Source: Betaproteobacteria bacterium (GTDB taxonomy: Bacteria; Pseudomonadota; Gammaproteobacteria; Burkholderiales; SG8-41). From it: a stretch of DNA of 11,183 nt. Shown in pieces: positions 1-6,564 of the stretch (the first letter of the stretch is position 1; every line of letters starts with the position of its first letter). Where the stretch lies: positions 1 through 11,183 of the forward strand of contig JANXRI010000137.1 of the NCBI GenBank assembly GCA_025353085.1, given 5' to 3'. Below the pieces are notes generated by a model. That model was given only the letters and a program-made list of their open reading frames with translations, did not search any database and was not told where the DNA came from. Both the position numbers and the translations under genes were made by a program.

Positions 1-1
1 G

Positions 2-1873
2 GTGGCGCGGCCCGCCGCGCAGGGGCAATTCACATTCGTCGCGATTGCGTTCGGGTGCCTCGCCTGGTCGTTCGCGCACAATGATTTCTCGGTGCTCAAC
101 GTCGCGACCAATTCCAATTCGCAACTGCCGATTCAATACCGGCTGGCGGCGACCTGGGGCTCGCATGAAGGCTCGCTGCTGCTGTGGGTACTGATGCTCA
201 ACCTGTGGACGGTCGCCGTGACAGTGTTCAGCCGCCACCTTCCGGAGCAGATGGTCGCGCGTGTCATCGGAGTCATGGGACTCGTCAGCGTGGGTTTCAT
301 TTTGTTCTTGCTGCTGACGTCAAATCCGTTCGAGCGCTTATTCCCGGCGGCGGCGGACGGGCGCGATCTCAATCCGCTGCTGCAAGACCCCGGCATGGTG
401 ATACATCCGCCGATGCTCTACATGGGCTACGTCGGCTTCTCGGTGGCGTTCGCATTCGCGATTGCGGCATTGCTGGGCGGACGGCTAGACGCCACCTGGG
501 CGCGCTGGTCTCGGCCGTGGACGACGCTTGCCTGGTGCTTTCTGACGATCGGCATCATGCTCGGCAGTTGGTGGGCGTATTACGAGCTAGGCTGGGGCGG
601 CTGGTGGTTCTGGGATCCAGTCGAGAATGCATCTTTCATGCCGTGGCTGGTCGGCACTGCGCTCATGCATTCACTGGCCGTAACCGAAAAGCGCGGCGGC
701 TTCAGGAGCTGGACTGTATTGCTCGCGATTTGCACATTCAGCCTGAGCCTGCTCGGCACTTTTCTCGTGCGCTCGGGCGTTCTCACTTCCGTGCATGCGT
801 TTGCGACAGATCCGAAGCGCGGCATATTCATTCTGATATTCCTGTCGATCGTGATCGGCGGCTCACTGATCCTGTTCGCATATCGTGCGCCCCGCGTCGG
901 CTTAGGCGGCGCGTTCTCACTTATTTCGCGGGAGTCGATGCTGCTCGCCAATAATGCGCTGTTGGTGGTCGCGGCGGGATCGGTGCTGCTCGGCACGCTG
1001 TATCCGCTGTTCCTCGATGCGTTGAACCTCGGCAAAATTTCAGTGGGGCCGCCTTATTTCGACAGCGTGTTCGTGCCGTTGATGACGCCGGCGATTTTTC
1101 TGATGGGGATAGGCCCGTTGGCGCGCTGGAAAGATGCGAGCCTGCCCGACCTTGCAACGCGCTTGAAATGGGCGTTCGCGGTGAGCATTGTGACCGCGCT
1201 GATACTGCCGTTTGTGCTCGGCACGTGGGCGCCGCTCGTCAGTTTCGGTCTCGCGCTCGCGTTTTGGGTAGTGACTTCGACCGCGGTGAATCTGCAAACG
1301 CGGCTCGCGTCTCTTAGCGGCACTCTGTACGAAAAACTCGCGAGCCAGCCGCGCGGCTATTACGGGATGTTGCTTGCGCATTGCGGCGTAGCGGTATTCA
1401 TCGCTGGTGTGACGCTGGTCAAGGGCTATGAAAGCGAACGCGACGTGCGTATGGCGATTGGTGACAGCGTTACGGTCGGCGGCTACGCATTCCGTTTCGA
1501 CGGCGTGCAGAACGCGACCGGGCCCAACTATCGCGCCGCCCGCGGTAACGTGGCCGTGAGCCGCGACGGCAAAGAACTGATGGTGATGCACCCCGAGAAA
1601 CGCGTTTACAACGCGCAGCAGATGCCGATGACCGAGGCGGCCATATCGACGGGCTTCTTGGGCGATCTTTATGTGTCGCTCGGCGAACCGGTCAGCGACG
1701 GCGCATGGAGTGTCCGCGTTTATCGTAAGCCGTTCGTCACGTGGATCTGGGGCGGCTGCATCATCATGGCGCTCGGGGGATTTCTGGCATTGACCGACCG
1801 GCGGTACCGCAAGGCCACGCGACGCGCGCCCGCAGCGCTCGCGGCCGGCGCCAAACTGCCGGTCGCCGGTTGA
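2..1873 (+). CDS. ccmF: Cytochrome c haem lyase subunit CcmF (5' end cut by window edge)
   Basis: CcmF is the polytopic inner-membrane core of the System I haem ligase. It takes haem from holo-CcmE and, with CcmH and CcmI, attaches it to apocytochrome c CXXCH motifs in the periplasm. The visible 623 codons contain many hydrophobic segments, a WGSHEGS motif (residues 52-58) and the WWD signature GWGGWWFWDP (197-206). Histidines at visible positions 135, 223 and 265 sit 38 residues before the E. coli haem-ligand histidines 173, 261 and 303, and H460 corresponds to H491. This register implies about 38 N-terminal residues are missing, so the GTG at base 2 is an internal codon, not the start. The C-terminus is intact, ending in a basic tail after the last membrane segment. 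The stop lies 13 bp before ccmG. ccmE is expected just upstream, outside the window. Confidence 0.96.
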   Translation: MARPAAQGQFTFVAIAFGCLAWSFAHNDFSVLNVATNSNSQLPIQYRLAATWGSHEGSLLLWVLMLNLWTVAVTVFSRHLPEQMVARVIGVMGLVSVGFILFLLLTSNPFERLFPAAADGRDLNPLLQDPGMVIHPPMLYMGYVGFSVAFAFAIAALLGGRLDATWARWSRPWTTLAWCFLTIGIMLGSWWAYYELGWGGWWFWDPVENASFMPWLVGTALMHSLAVTEKRGGFRSWTVLLAICTFSLSLLGTFLVRSGVLTSVHAFATDPKRGIFILIFLSIVIGGSLILFAYRAPRVGLGGAFSLISRESMLLANNALLVVAAGSVLLGTLYPLFLDALNLGKISVGPPYFDSVFVPLMTPAIFLMGIGPLARWKDASLPDLATRLKWAFAVSIVTALILPFVLGTWAPLVSFGLALAFWVVTSTAVNLQTRLASLSGTLYEKLASQPRGYYGMLLAHCGVAVFIAGVTLVKGYESERDVRMAIGDSVTVGGYAFRFDGVQNATGPNYRAARGNVAVSRDGKELMVMHPEKRVYNAQQMPMTEAAISTGFLGDLYVSLGEPVSDGAWSVRVYRKPFVTWIWGGCIIMALGGFLALTDRRYRKATRRAPAALAAGAKLPVAG

Positions 1874-1886
1874 TCGCAAGAATCGC

Positions 1887-2414
1887 ATGAATCGTTACCT
1901 GATTCCGCTCGCGGTATTTATAGTGCTCGTGGTGTTCCTCGGCATCGGCCTCGGGCTTAATCCGCGCGAAATCCCGTCGCCGCTGATCGGCAAGCCGGCG
2001 CCCGTTTTCAAGCTGACTCAATTGCATGAAAGCAGCAAGGTGCTCGGCAAGGAAGATCTGCTCGGCCAGGTGTGGCTGCTCAATGTATGGGCATCCTGGT
2101 GCGTTTCATGCCGCGAAGAACATCCGGTGTTGATCGAATTTGCGAAGCTCAACGTCGTGCCGATTTATGGCCTCAACTACAAAGACCAGCGCGCTGACGC
2201 ACTCGCGTGGCTCAGCAGGTTCGGCGACCCGTATAAGGCCAGCATCGTCGATGCCGATGGCCGCGTCGGCATCGATTACGGCGTATACGGCGTGCCCGAA
2301 ACCTTTGTCATCGATAAAGCCGGCGTGGTGCGTTACAAGCAAATCGGTCCGGTCACACCCGACGCGCTCAAAAACAAAATCCTGCCGCTGTTGCAGCAGT
2401 TGCAACAATCATGA
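1887..2414 (+). CDS. ccmG: Thiol:disulfide interchange protein CcmG (DsbE)
   Basis: This is a membrane-anchored periplasmic thioredoxin-like protein. It reduces apocytochrome c, or the CcmH thiols, before haem ligation, drawing electrons from DsbD/CcdA. It is 175 residues, normal for the family. An uncleaved N-terminal anchor spans about residues 4-24, followed by the CcmG-type GKPAP.F.L segment (35-43). The active site reads WASWCVSCREEHP, with redox cysteines C72 and C75, and the cis-proline loop reads GVPET (135-139). The acidic and proline residues after the CXXC are typical of CcmG rather than general thioredoxins. No convincing Shine-Dalgarno sequence precedes the ATG, which follows ccmF by 13 bp. 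The stop overlaps the ccmH start as ATGA, suggesting translational coupling. Confidence 0.95.
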   Translation: MNRYLIPLAVFIVLVVFLGIGLGLNPREIPSPLIGKPAPVFKLTQLHESSKVLGKEDLLGQVWLLNVWASWCVSCREEHPVLIEFAKLNVVPIYGLNYKDQRADALAWLSRFGDPYKASIVDADGRVGIDYGVYGVPETFVIDKAGVVRYKQIGPVTPDALKNKILPLLQQLQQS

Positions 2415-2893
2415 ACCGACTCCGGCTGTTGCTATCGATGCTATGGCTGCTCGCGTTGCCGCTGTCCGCCGGCGCGCAAACCGCCCAGCCGATGCCGGAG
2501 GATCCGGTCGCTAACAAGCGCGCGATGCATCTCGCTGAAGAATTGCGCTGCCTGGTCTGCCAGAACCAGACGATCGCGGATTCGAACGCAGAACTGGCGG
2601 TAGATTTGCGCCGGCAAATTCGCGAGCAGATCGCGCACGGAAAAAACGATGGGCAAATCATCGACTTCATGGTCGCGCGTTATGGTGACTTCGTGCTGTA
2701 CCGGCCGCCACTGAAGGGAACGACATTGTTCTTGTGGTTTGGCCCGCCCATCCTGTTGCTGACGGGCTTTGTGTTCCTGTTTTATTACCTCAAGTCACGG
2801 CGCAAACGCGTCGAGCAGCAACAAATGTCCGCGAGTGAACGTCAGGAAGCCCAGATACTGCTCGGCAGTGATACCCGGAGTCGCCACGCATGA
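2411..2893 (+). CDS. ccmH: Cytochrome c maturation thiol oxidoreductase CcmH (CcmL-type, short form)
   Basis: CcmH is a membrane-anchored periplasmic thiol protein that works with CcmG on apocytochrome cysteines and forms part of the CcmF/H/I ligase. It has 160 residues. A Sec signal peptide covers about residues 1-22, with likely cleavage after SAGA. The diagnostic LRCLVCQNQ motif supplies C47 and C50. It is followed by the conserved IADSNAELAVDLR and D..GRYGDFVLYRPP-like segments (here VARYGDFVLYRPP, residues 88-100). A transmembrane helix lies at about 105-127, and the tail is short and charged. This is the unfused form: in E. coli the same domain is joined to a CcmI-like TPR domain in one polypeptide. 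The gene overlaps ccmG and ccmI by 4 bp at each end. Confidence 0.95.
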   Translation: MNRLRLLLSMLWLLALPLSAGAQTAQPMPEDPVANKRAMHLAEELRCLVCQNQTIADSNAELAVDLRRQIREQIAHGKNDGQIIDFMVARYGDFVLYRPPLKGTTLFLWFGPPILLLTGFVFLFYYLKSRRKRVEQQQMSASERQEAQILLGSDTRSRHA

Positions 2894-4143
2894 CTTCGTT
2901 CCTCATCATAGCGGCGCTCATGGCAGCCGTTGCGATCGCGTGGGTGCTGCCGGTATTATTGCGCCGCCATGACACCGCCGTCGACGTGGGACAGCGCGCA
3001 TCGAACCTCGCTATCCTTAAAGACCATTTGTCGGAACTCGATGGCGATCTCGCTGCCGGCACGTTGCAGCAGCAACAGTACGAGCAAGCGCGGCAAGACC
3101 TGGAGCGGCGCGCGATCGAAGAGACGCGCGACGCAGCGGCGCCGCCCGTCGCGCCGGCGCCAGCGCGCTGGACGGCGGTGAGTCTCGCTATCGCCATCCC
3201 GATTTGCGCGGCATTGCTGTATGTGCAACTGGGCGCGCCAGAGGGGATATCGGCGGCGGCACCTCACGGCGGGGCCAAAGCAACGAGCCAGGAAGTAGAA
3301 GCGATGGTAACCAAACTCGCCGCGCGGATGGAACAGTCGCCGAATGACGGGAAAGGCTGGGCGTTGCTCGCGCGTTCGTACCTGGTCATGCAGCGTAACG
3401 CTGAAGCGGTCGCCGCGTACGAGCGCGCAGTCGCCATTATGCAAGACGACGCTGACCTGCTCGCCGACTACGCCGACGCGCTGGCGGTGGAGCAGGGCCG
3501 GCGCATCGAAGGCAAACCGCTCAAAGTAGTTGAACGCGCGTTGAAGATAGACCCCACGCAGTGGAAGGCGCTTGCGATGGCAGGCTCGGCTGCATTCGAG
3601 CGCAAAGACTACAAGACGGCAGTCGATTATTGGGAGAGACTGCACGCGGGCACGGAACCAGGAACCGATTTCGCGCGCGAAGTCGCTGCGAATATCAATG
3701 AAGCGCGTGAGCGCGGCGGGATCACTGCCGCGACCACAGCAGCGCCGCCTGCATTGGCGAACGTCAAGCCGCAGGCCACATCGTCAACCACTGCCGCGAC
3801 GGCGAGCGTCGACGGCATCGTGGCGCTCAGCCGTGAATTTGCGGGTAAAGCGGCACCGACAGATACGGTGTTCGTTTTTGCGCGCGCGGTGGACGGGCCG
3901 CGCATGCCGCTCGCGGTCATGCGTTTTCAGGTCAAGGACCTGCCGGCAAAATTTCGCTTGGACGACAGCATGGCGATGTCGCCGGCCGCGAAATTATCGA
4001 GTCATGCAGATGTCGTGATTGGCGCCCGCGTATCGAAAGCAGGGAACGCCATCCCGCAGTCAGGCGACTTGCAGGGACTTAGCAAGCCGATGAAAGTAGG
4101 GGCCTCAGGAATCGCCGTGTTGATAGATCAAGTCGTGCCGTAA
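2890..4143 (+). CDS. ccmI: Cytochrome c maturation apocytochrome chaperone CcmI (TPR protein)
   Basis: CcmI binds apocytochrome c through TPR repeats and delivers it to the CcmF/CcmH ligase. The 417-residue protein shows the full family plan: a first transmembrane helix at about 3-24, a cytoplasmic loop with the conserved ILKDHLSELDGDLAAGTL region (42-59), and a second helix at about 95-114. Periplasmic TPR repeats follow over about 135-270 (for example GWALLARSYLVMQRNAEAVAAYERA), then an Ala/Thr-rich linker (278-306). The C-terminal domain (308-417) carries the family pattern VFVFARA....PMPLAV.R. An SD-like GGAG (2877-2880) lies 9 bp before the ATG, which also overlaps the ccmH stop. It is the last plus-strand gene of the cluster and faces ccmD, with a 10-bp gap between stop codons. 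Confidence 0.93.
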   Translation: MTSFLIIAALMAAVAIAWVLPVLLRRHDTAVDVGQRASNLAILKDHLSELDGDLAAGTLQQQQYEQARQDLERRAIEETRDAAAPPVAPAPARWTAVSLAIAIPICAALLYVQLGAPEGISAAAPHGGAKATSQEVEAMVTKLAARMEQSPNDGKGWALLARSYLVMQRNAEAVAAYERAVAIMQDDADLLADYADALAVEQGRRIEGKPLKVVERALKIDPTQWKALAMAGSAAFERKDYKTAVDYWERLHAGTEPGTDFAREVAANINEARERGGITAATTAAPPALANVKPQATSSTTAATASVDGIVALSREFAGKAAPTDTVFVFARAVDGPRMPLAVMRFQVKDLPAKFRLDDSMAMSPAAKLSSHADVVIGARVSKAGNAIPQSGDLQGLSKPMKVGASGIAVLIDQVVP

Positions 4144-4153
4144 TACGACAGGC

Positions 4154-4324
4154 TTAAGGCTGGCCCGCTGAGTTCGCGGGCAACGCACGCACCGCCGCGC
4201 GATGGCGCGCCTTCAGCACGATAATTTCCACAACGATGCACGCCGCCGTTACGCCAAACGAGCCCCAGACGAATGCAGCATAGCCACCCATCGCAAAAAA
4301 CTCGCCTGCGCTACCCCAGTTCAT
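4154..4324 (-). CDS. ccmD: Haem exporter accessory protein CcmD
   Basis: CcmD is a small inner-membrane protein that helps release holo-CcmE from the CcmC/CcmAB complex. This 56-codon gene is short enough to be missed by length-filtered gene finding. It begins MNWGSAGEFFAMGGYAAFVW, matching the family pattern of an aromatic N-terminus (F.MGGYA.FVW) followed by one transmembrane helix (about residues 14-37). A basic stretch KARHR (38-42) and a short soluble tail ending in SAGQP follow. Its ATG overlaps the ccmC TGA as ATGA, the same coupling used elsewhere in this cluster, which supports the start. It ends in TAA, 10 bp from the ccmI stop on the opposite strand. Sequence pattern, size and position agree, so the call is firm despite its length. 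Confidence 0.92.
   Translation of the reverse strand: MNWGSAGEFFAMGGYAAFVWGSFGVTAACIVVEIIVLKARHRAAVRALPANSAGQP
4163..4181. terminator. Possible hairpin at the ccmI/ccmD convergence
   Basis: A perfect 6-bp GC stem (GCCCGC, 7-nt loop, GCGGGC) begins 20 bp after the ccmI stop and lies inside the last codons of ccmD. It could slow or end ccmI transcription. No run of T follows it on either strand, so it is not a canonical intrinsic terminator. It is the only stem I noticed near this tail-to-tail junction. Confidence 0.2.
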
Positions 4325-5061
4325 GACTGCCGCTCCTTAAGTGCTTTGACCCAGTCGCTATTGCGCTCGCGCTCGATAATAATCGCGCGCAGGCGCATAA
4401 GCATCGCGGCGATGCTGTACATCCAGAACGCAAGCGCCATCACCAGCATCCCGATCAGCATCGGCTTCGCCATTGTCGGGCTTTGCATGAGGCTCACGGA
4501 TGCGCCCTGGTGCAAGGTGTTCCACCATTTAACTGAAAAATAAATGATCGGCACGTTGATAACGCCCACCAATGCGATCACCGCGCCTGCCTTGTCGGCG
4601 CGGCGCGGATCGTCGATGGCCGCTTGCAGCGACATGAAGCCAAAATAGAGGAACAGCAAAATAAGTTCGGACGTCAGGCGCGCATCCCACACCCACCACG
4701 TGCCCCACATCGGTTTGCCCCACAACGACCCCGTCCACAGCGCAATAAAGGTCATCATCGCGCCAGTCGGGGCAAGCGCCGAAGCAACCATCGACGAGAG
4801 CCGCGTGTTGAACGCGAGACCGATCCCGGCCCAGGCCGCCATGACAATGTAAATAAACATCGACATCCAGGCAGCGGGCACGTGGATGAAAATGATGCGG
4901 TAGGCTTCGCCCTGTTGCGCGTCGGTCGGCGCCACGAAGAAGCTGATATAAAGCCCTGCAAGCATAAGCAGCGCGGCGGCACTGAAAAACCACGGGATAA
5001 GCCTGCCCGCGATCGGATAAAAGCTCGCCGGGGATGAATACCTGAACCAGTTGATTGTCAT
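4321..5061 (-). CDS. ccmC: Haem-handling protein CcmC
   Basis: CcmC is an inner-membrane haem handling protein that forms the haem-CcmE adduct on the periplasmic side. The 246-residue protein has about six transmembrane segments. The WWD signature WGTWWVWDARLTS lies at residues 119-131, flanked by the two haem-ligand histidines H60 (FIHVPAAW) and H184 (NTLHQGAS). These positions coincide with E. coli H60 and H184. The WWD domain is related to CcmF, but the short length and the neighbours ccmB and ccmD identify CcmC. It starts 18 bp after the ccmB stop with no strong Shine-Dalgarno sequence, and overlaps ccmD by 4 bp. Confidence 0.95.
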   Translation of the reverse strand: MTINWFRYSSPASFYPIAGRLIPWFFSAAALLMLAGLYISFFVAPTDAQQGEAYRIIFIHVPAAWMSMFIYIVMAAWAGIGLAFNTRLSSMVASALAPTGAMMTFIALWTGSLWGKPMWGTWWVWDARLTSELILLFLYFGFMSLQAAIDDPRRADKAGAVIALVGVINVPIIYFSVKWWNTLHQGASVSLMQSPTMAKPMLIGMLVMALAFWMYSIAAMLMRLRAIIIERERNSDWVKALKERQS

Positions 5062-5079
5062 AATGTTGTGATCGGTCGC

Positions 5080-5763
5080 TTATTCGACTGCAATGCGGAC
5101 GGACACTGCGGTTGCCCACGGTGCAAAGACCAGTGCGACGAGCAGCAACGCGCCGAGCAGTGACAAATGCGCGCCCGCGCCGAGTCCCGCAGCGCTTGCC
5201 TCGACTGCCCCGGCGCCGAAAATCAGCACTGGCACATACAGCGGCAGCACCAGTAGCGACAATAATGCGCCGCCGCCGCGCACGCCCAGAGTGAGCGCCG
5301 CGCCCACCGCGCCGATCAGGCTTAACGTCGGCGTGCCCAGCAGCAGCGATGCTAGCAGAACGAGTTGCGCATCGGCGTTCAAATCGAATTGCAGACCCAA
5401 TAGCGGCGCGATGATAACGAGCGGCAGGCCCGATGCAAGCCAATGCGCGCCAATTTTCGCGAGTACGAGCAGCGTCAGCGGATGCGGAGACAGTGCGAGC
5501 TGTTCGAGGGTTCCATCGCCGTAATCGCTCGCAAAGAGCCGCGTTAATGCGAGCATGGAGGCGAGCAGGGCAGCCACCCACACGACACCGGGCCCCATCA
5601 GACGCAACAGCGCCGTCTCGGAGCCTACGCCAAGCGGGAACAGGCTCGCGACGAGCGCGAAAAAAATCAGCGTCGTGAGCAGGTCCGCGCGATGACGCAT
5701 CGCAGCCAGCAAGTCGCGGCTGCCGACAGTCCACAGCGCAGCGGTCAAGCTCAGATCGTTCAT
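5080..5763 (-). CDS. ccmB: Haem exporter membrane subunit CcmB
   Basis: CcmB is the polytopic membrane subunit of the CcmAB ABC complex, which couples ATP hydrolysis to release of holo-CcmE. From the ATG at 5763 it encodes 227 residues, close to the usual size. It has about six hydrophobic segments, the conserved loop DYGDGTLEQL (residues 80-89), a GTPTLSLIGA segment (143-152) and LLVLPLYVPVLIFG (170-183). The frame stays open for 62 more codons upstream, to an ATG at 5949, but that stretch lies inside ccmA, is Arg/His-rich and resembles nothing in CcmB. The start at 5763 overlaps the ccmA stop as ATGA and is preferred. Confidence 0.94.
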   Translation of the reverse strand: MNDLSLTAALWTVGSRDLLAAMRHRADLLTTLIFFALVASLFPLGVGSETALLRLMGPGVVWVAALLASMLALTRLFASDYGDGTLEQLALSPHPLTLLVLAKIGAHWLASGLPLVIIAPLLGLQFDLNADAQLVLLASLLLGTPTLSLIGAVGAALTLGVRGGGALLSLLVLPLYVPVLIFGAGAVEASAAGLGAGAHLSLLGALLLVALVFAPWATAVSVRIAVE

Positions 5764-6380
5764 TGCCCGAGTTCGACCCGCCGTGTGGCACGCGCGGTGA
5801 TGGCGACTTCCTGATGGGTCGTAAGTACCACAATGCCACCGGCTTCCAGATGCGATTCGAGCAAGTCCTTGATAACCGCGAGCGCTGCCGTATCGAGCGC
5901 GGTGTACGGCTCGTCGAGGATCCATAACGAACGTGTTACGGACAAACACAAACGTGCGAGCGCAACACGGCGGCGCTGTCCTTGCGACAGCGCTTTACAG
6001 GGCGAATCGCGGAAGTCGCGCAACCCGAGCCGTATGAGAGCAGCATCGATTTGCTCTGCGCTTGCGGAAAGTCCGGCGGCCACCGCCGACATGCGAATAT
6101 TTTCGCTCGCGGTCAGTTCATCTTTGACGCCGCTCAAATGCCCGAGATAGGCGAGGTGCGAGCGATAGTCGTCGGCGATCGTGTAAATGTCTTTGCCGCA
6201 CCACTGGATGGCGCCGGCGGCCGGCGGCAGCAGGCCGCAAAGATTGCGCAGCAAACTTGTCTTGCCGCTGCCGTTCTGCCCACGCACTTCGAGCAGTGTA
6301 TGCGGAGCTGCCTCGAAGCTGAGATTCGAAAATAGCCGGCGCTCGCCGCGCACGCATTCCAATTTTATTATCGCCAGCAT
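5760..6380 (-). CDS. ccmA: Haem exporter ATP-binding subunit CcmA
   Basis: CcmA is the cytoplasmic ABC ATPase that works with CcmB and CcmC in releasing holo-CcmE for cytochrome c maturation. The 206-residue protein has the Walker A motif GQNGSGKT (34-41), the ABC signature LSQGQRRRVALARL (131-144), Walker B LWILDEP (152-158) and H-loop histidine H189 in TTHQ. The Q-loop region reads YLGHLSGVK (78-86), which I recognise as the CcmA form rather than the usual YVPQ type. It is the first gene of the minus-strand ccmABCD group. A GGCGGTGAG stretch lies directly before the ATG and may serve as a weak ribosome binding site, but it sits in a short hairpin. Confidence 0.95.
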   Translation of the reverse strand: MLAIIKLECVRGERRLFSNLSFEAAPHTLLEVRGQNGSGKTSLLRNLCGLLPPAAGAIQWCGKDIYTIADDYRSHLAYLGHLSGVKDELTASENIRMSAVAAGLSASAEQIDAALIRLGLRDFRDSPCKALSQGQRRRVALARLCLSVTRSLWILDEPYTALDTAALAVIKDLLESHLEAGGIVVLTTHQEVAITARATRRVELGQ

Positions 6381-6384
6381 CTCA

Positions 6385-6398
6385 CCGCCTGTTGGCGG
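6385..6398 (-). promoter_or_regulatory. Hairpin immediately before the ccmA start codon
   Basis: On the minus strand CCGCC-AACA-GGCGG forms a perfect 5-bp all-GC stem with a 4-nt loop, ending four bases before the ccmA ATG. The 3' arm is the only purine-rich ribosome-binding candidate (GGCGGTGAG), so the stem could limit ccmA translation. The structure is directly visible; its effect is inference. Confidence 0.3.
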
Positions 6399-6425
6399 GC
6401 CCAGGAGGTCATGGACAAGCGCGCG

Positions 6426-6487
6426 ATGATACCCCAGTTGTCCGCTCGCTGCGTGCAGACGATCAAGGCGGCGTTGCGTTAGATCAA
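6426..6487 (-). promoter_or_regulatory. Candidate ccmABCD promoter with FNR-like box
   Basis: On the minus strand a TATCAT hexamer (6431 to 6426) matches the sigma-70 -10 consensus at 5 of 6 positions, but no good -35 lies 16-18 bp upstream. A 14-bp element at 6474-6487 reads TTGAT-CTAA-CGCAA on the minus strand, matching the FNR consensus TTGAT-N4-ATCAA at 8 of 10 positions. If transcription starts about 7 bp after the -10, the box is centred near -61, a known class I activator position. A poor -35 plus an activator site would suit an oxygen-responsive ccm promoter. The matches are weak enough to arise by chance. Confidence 0.27.
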
Positions 6488-6564
6488 CCTGACGCGTTTG
6501 ACAATTATTGTGACCGCTCGAAAAGTATTACGGCAAACAATCAGGTCTCTATGGTAGAAGCGGT

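Noticed and set aside
2..4. GTG at base 2 as the ccmF start
   Set aside because: The first visible residues (ARPAAQGQF) fall inside the CcmF domain, and the conserved histidines are offset by 38 from E. coli numbering, so the gene begins before the window.
1040..1888. 282-codon open frame antisense to ccmF
   Set aside because: The product is rich in Arg and His with no family resemblance, and it lies wholly opposite a well-supported ccmF. It is a codon-bias shadow.
4529..5839. Open frame of 436 codons on the minus strand overlapping ccmB and ccmC
   Set aside because: It is in another frame of the same strand, its product is Arg/Ala-rich with no recognisable domain, and ccmA, ccmB and ccmC in the true frames have clear motifs. 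Long shadow frames are expected at this GC content.
5764..5949. 62-codon N-terminal extension of ccmB
   Set aside because: It lies inside ccmA and is basic and non-membrane in character. The ATGA-overlapping start at 5763 gives the normal CcmB length.
6411..6482. 23-codon plus-strand open frame preceded by AGGAGG
   Set aside because: The Shine-Dalgarno match is perfect but sits only two bases from the ATG, too close for good initiation. The product (starting MDKRAMIPQL) has no recognisable feature, and no good promoter lies upstream.
6498..6531. Plus-strand TTGACA as a promoter -35
   Set aside because: The hexamer is perfect, but no -10 is found at 16-18 bp. The nearest TATTAC or AGTATT is 20-22 bp away, and no plus-strand gene follows.
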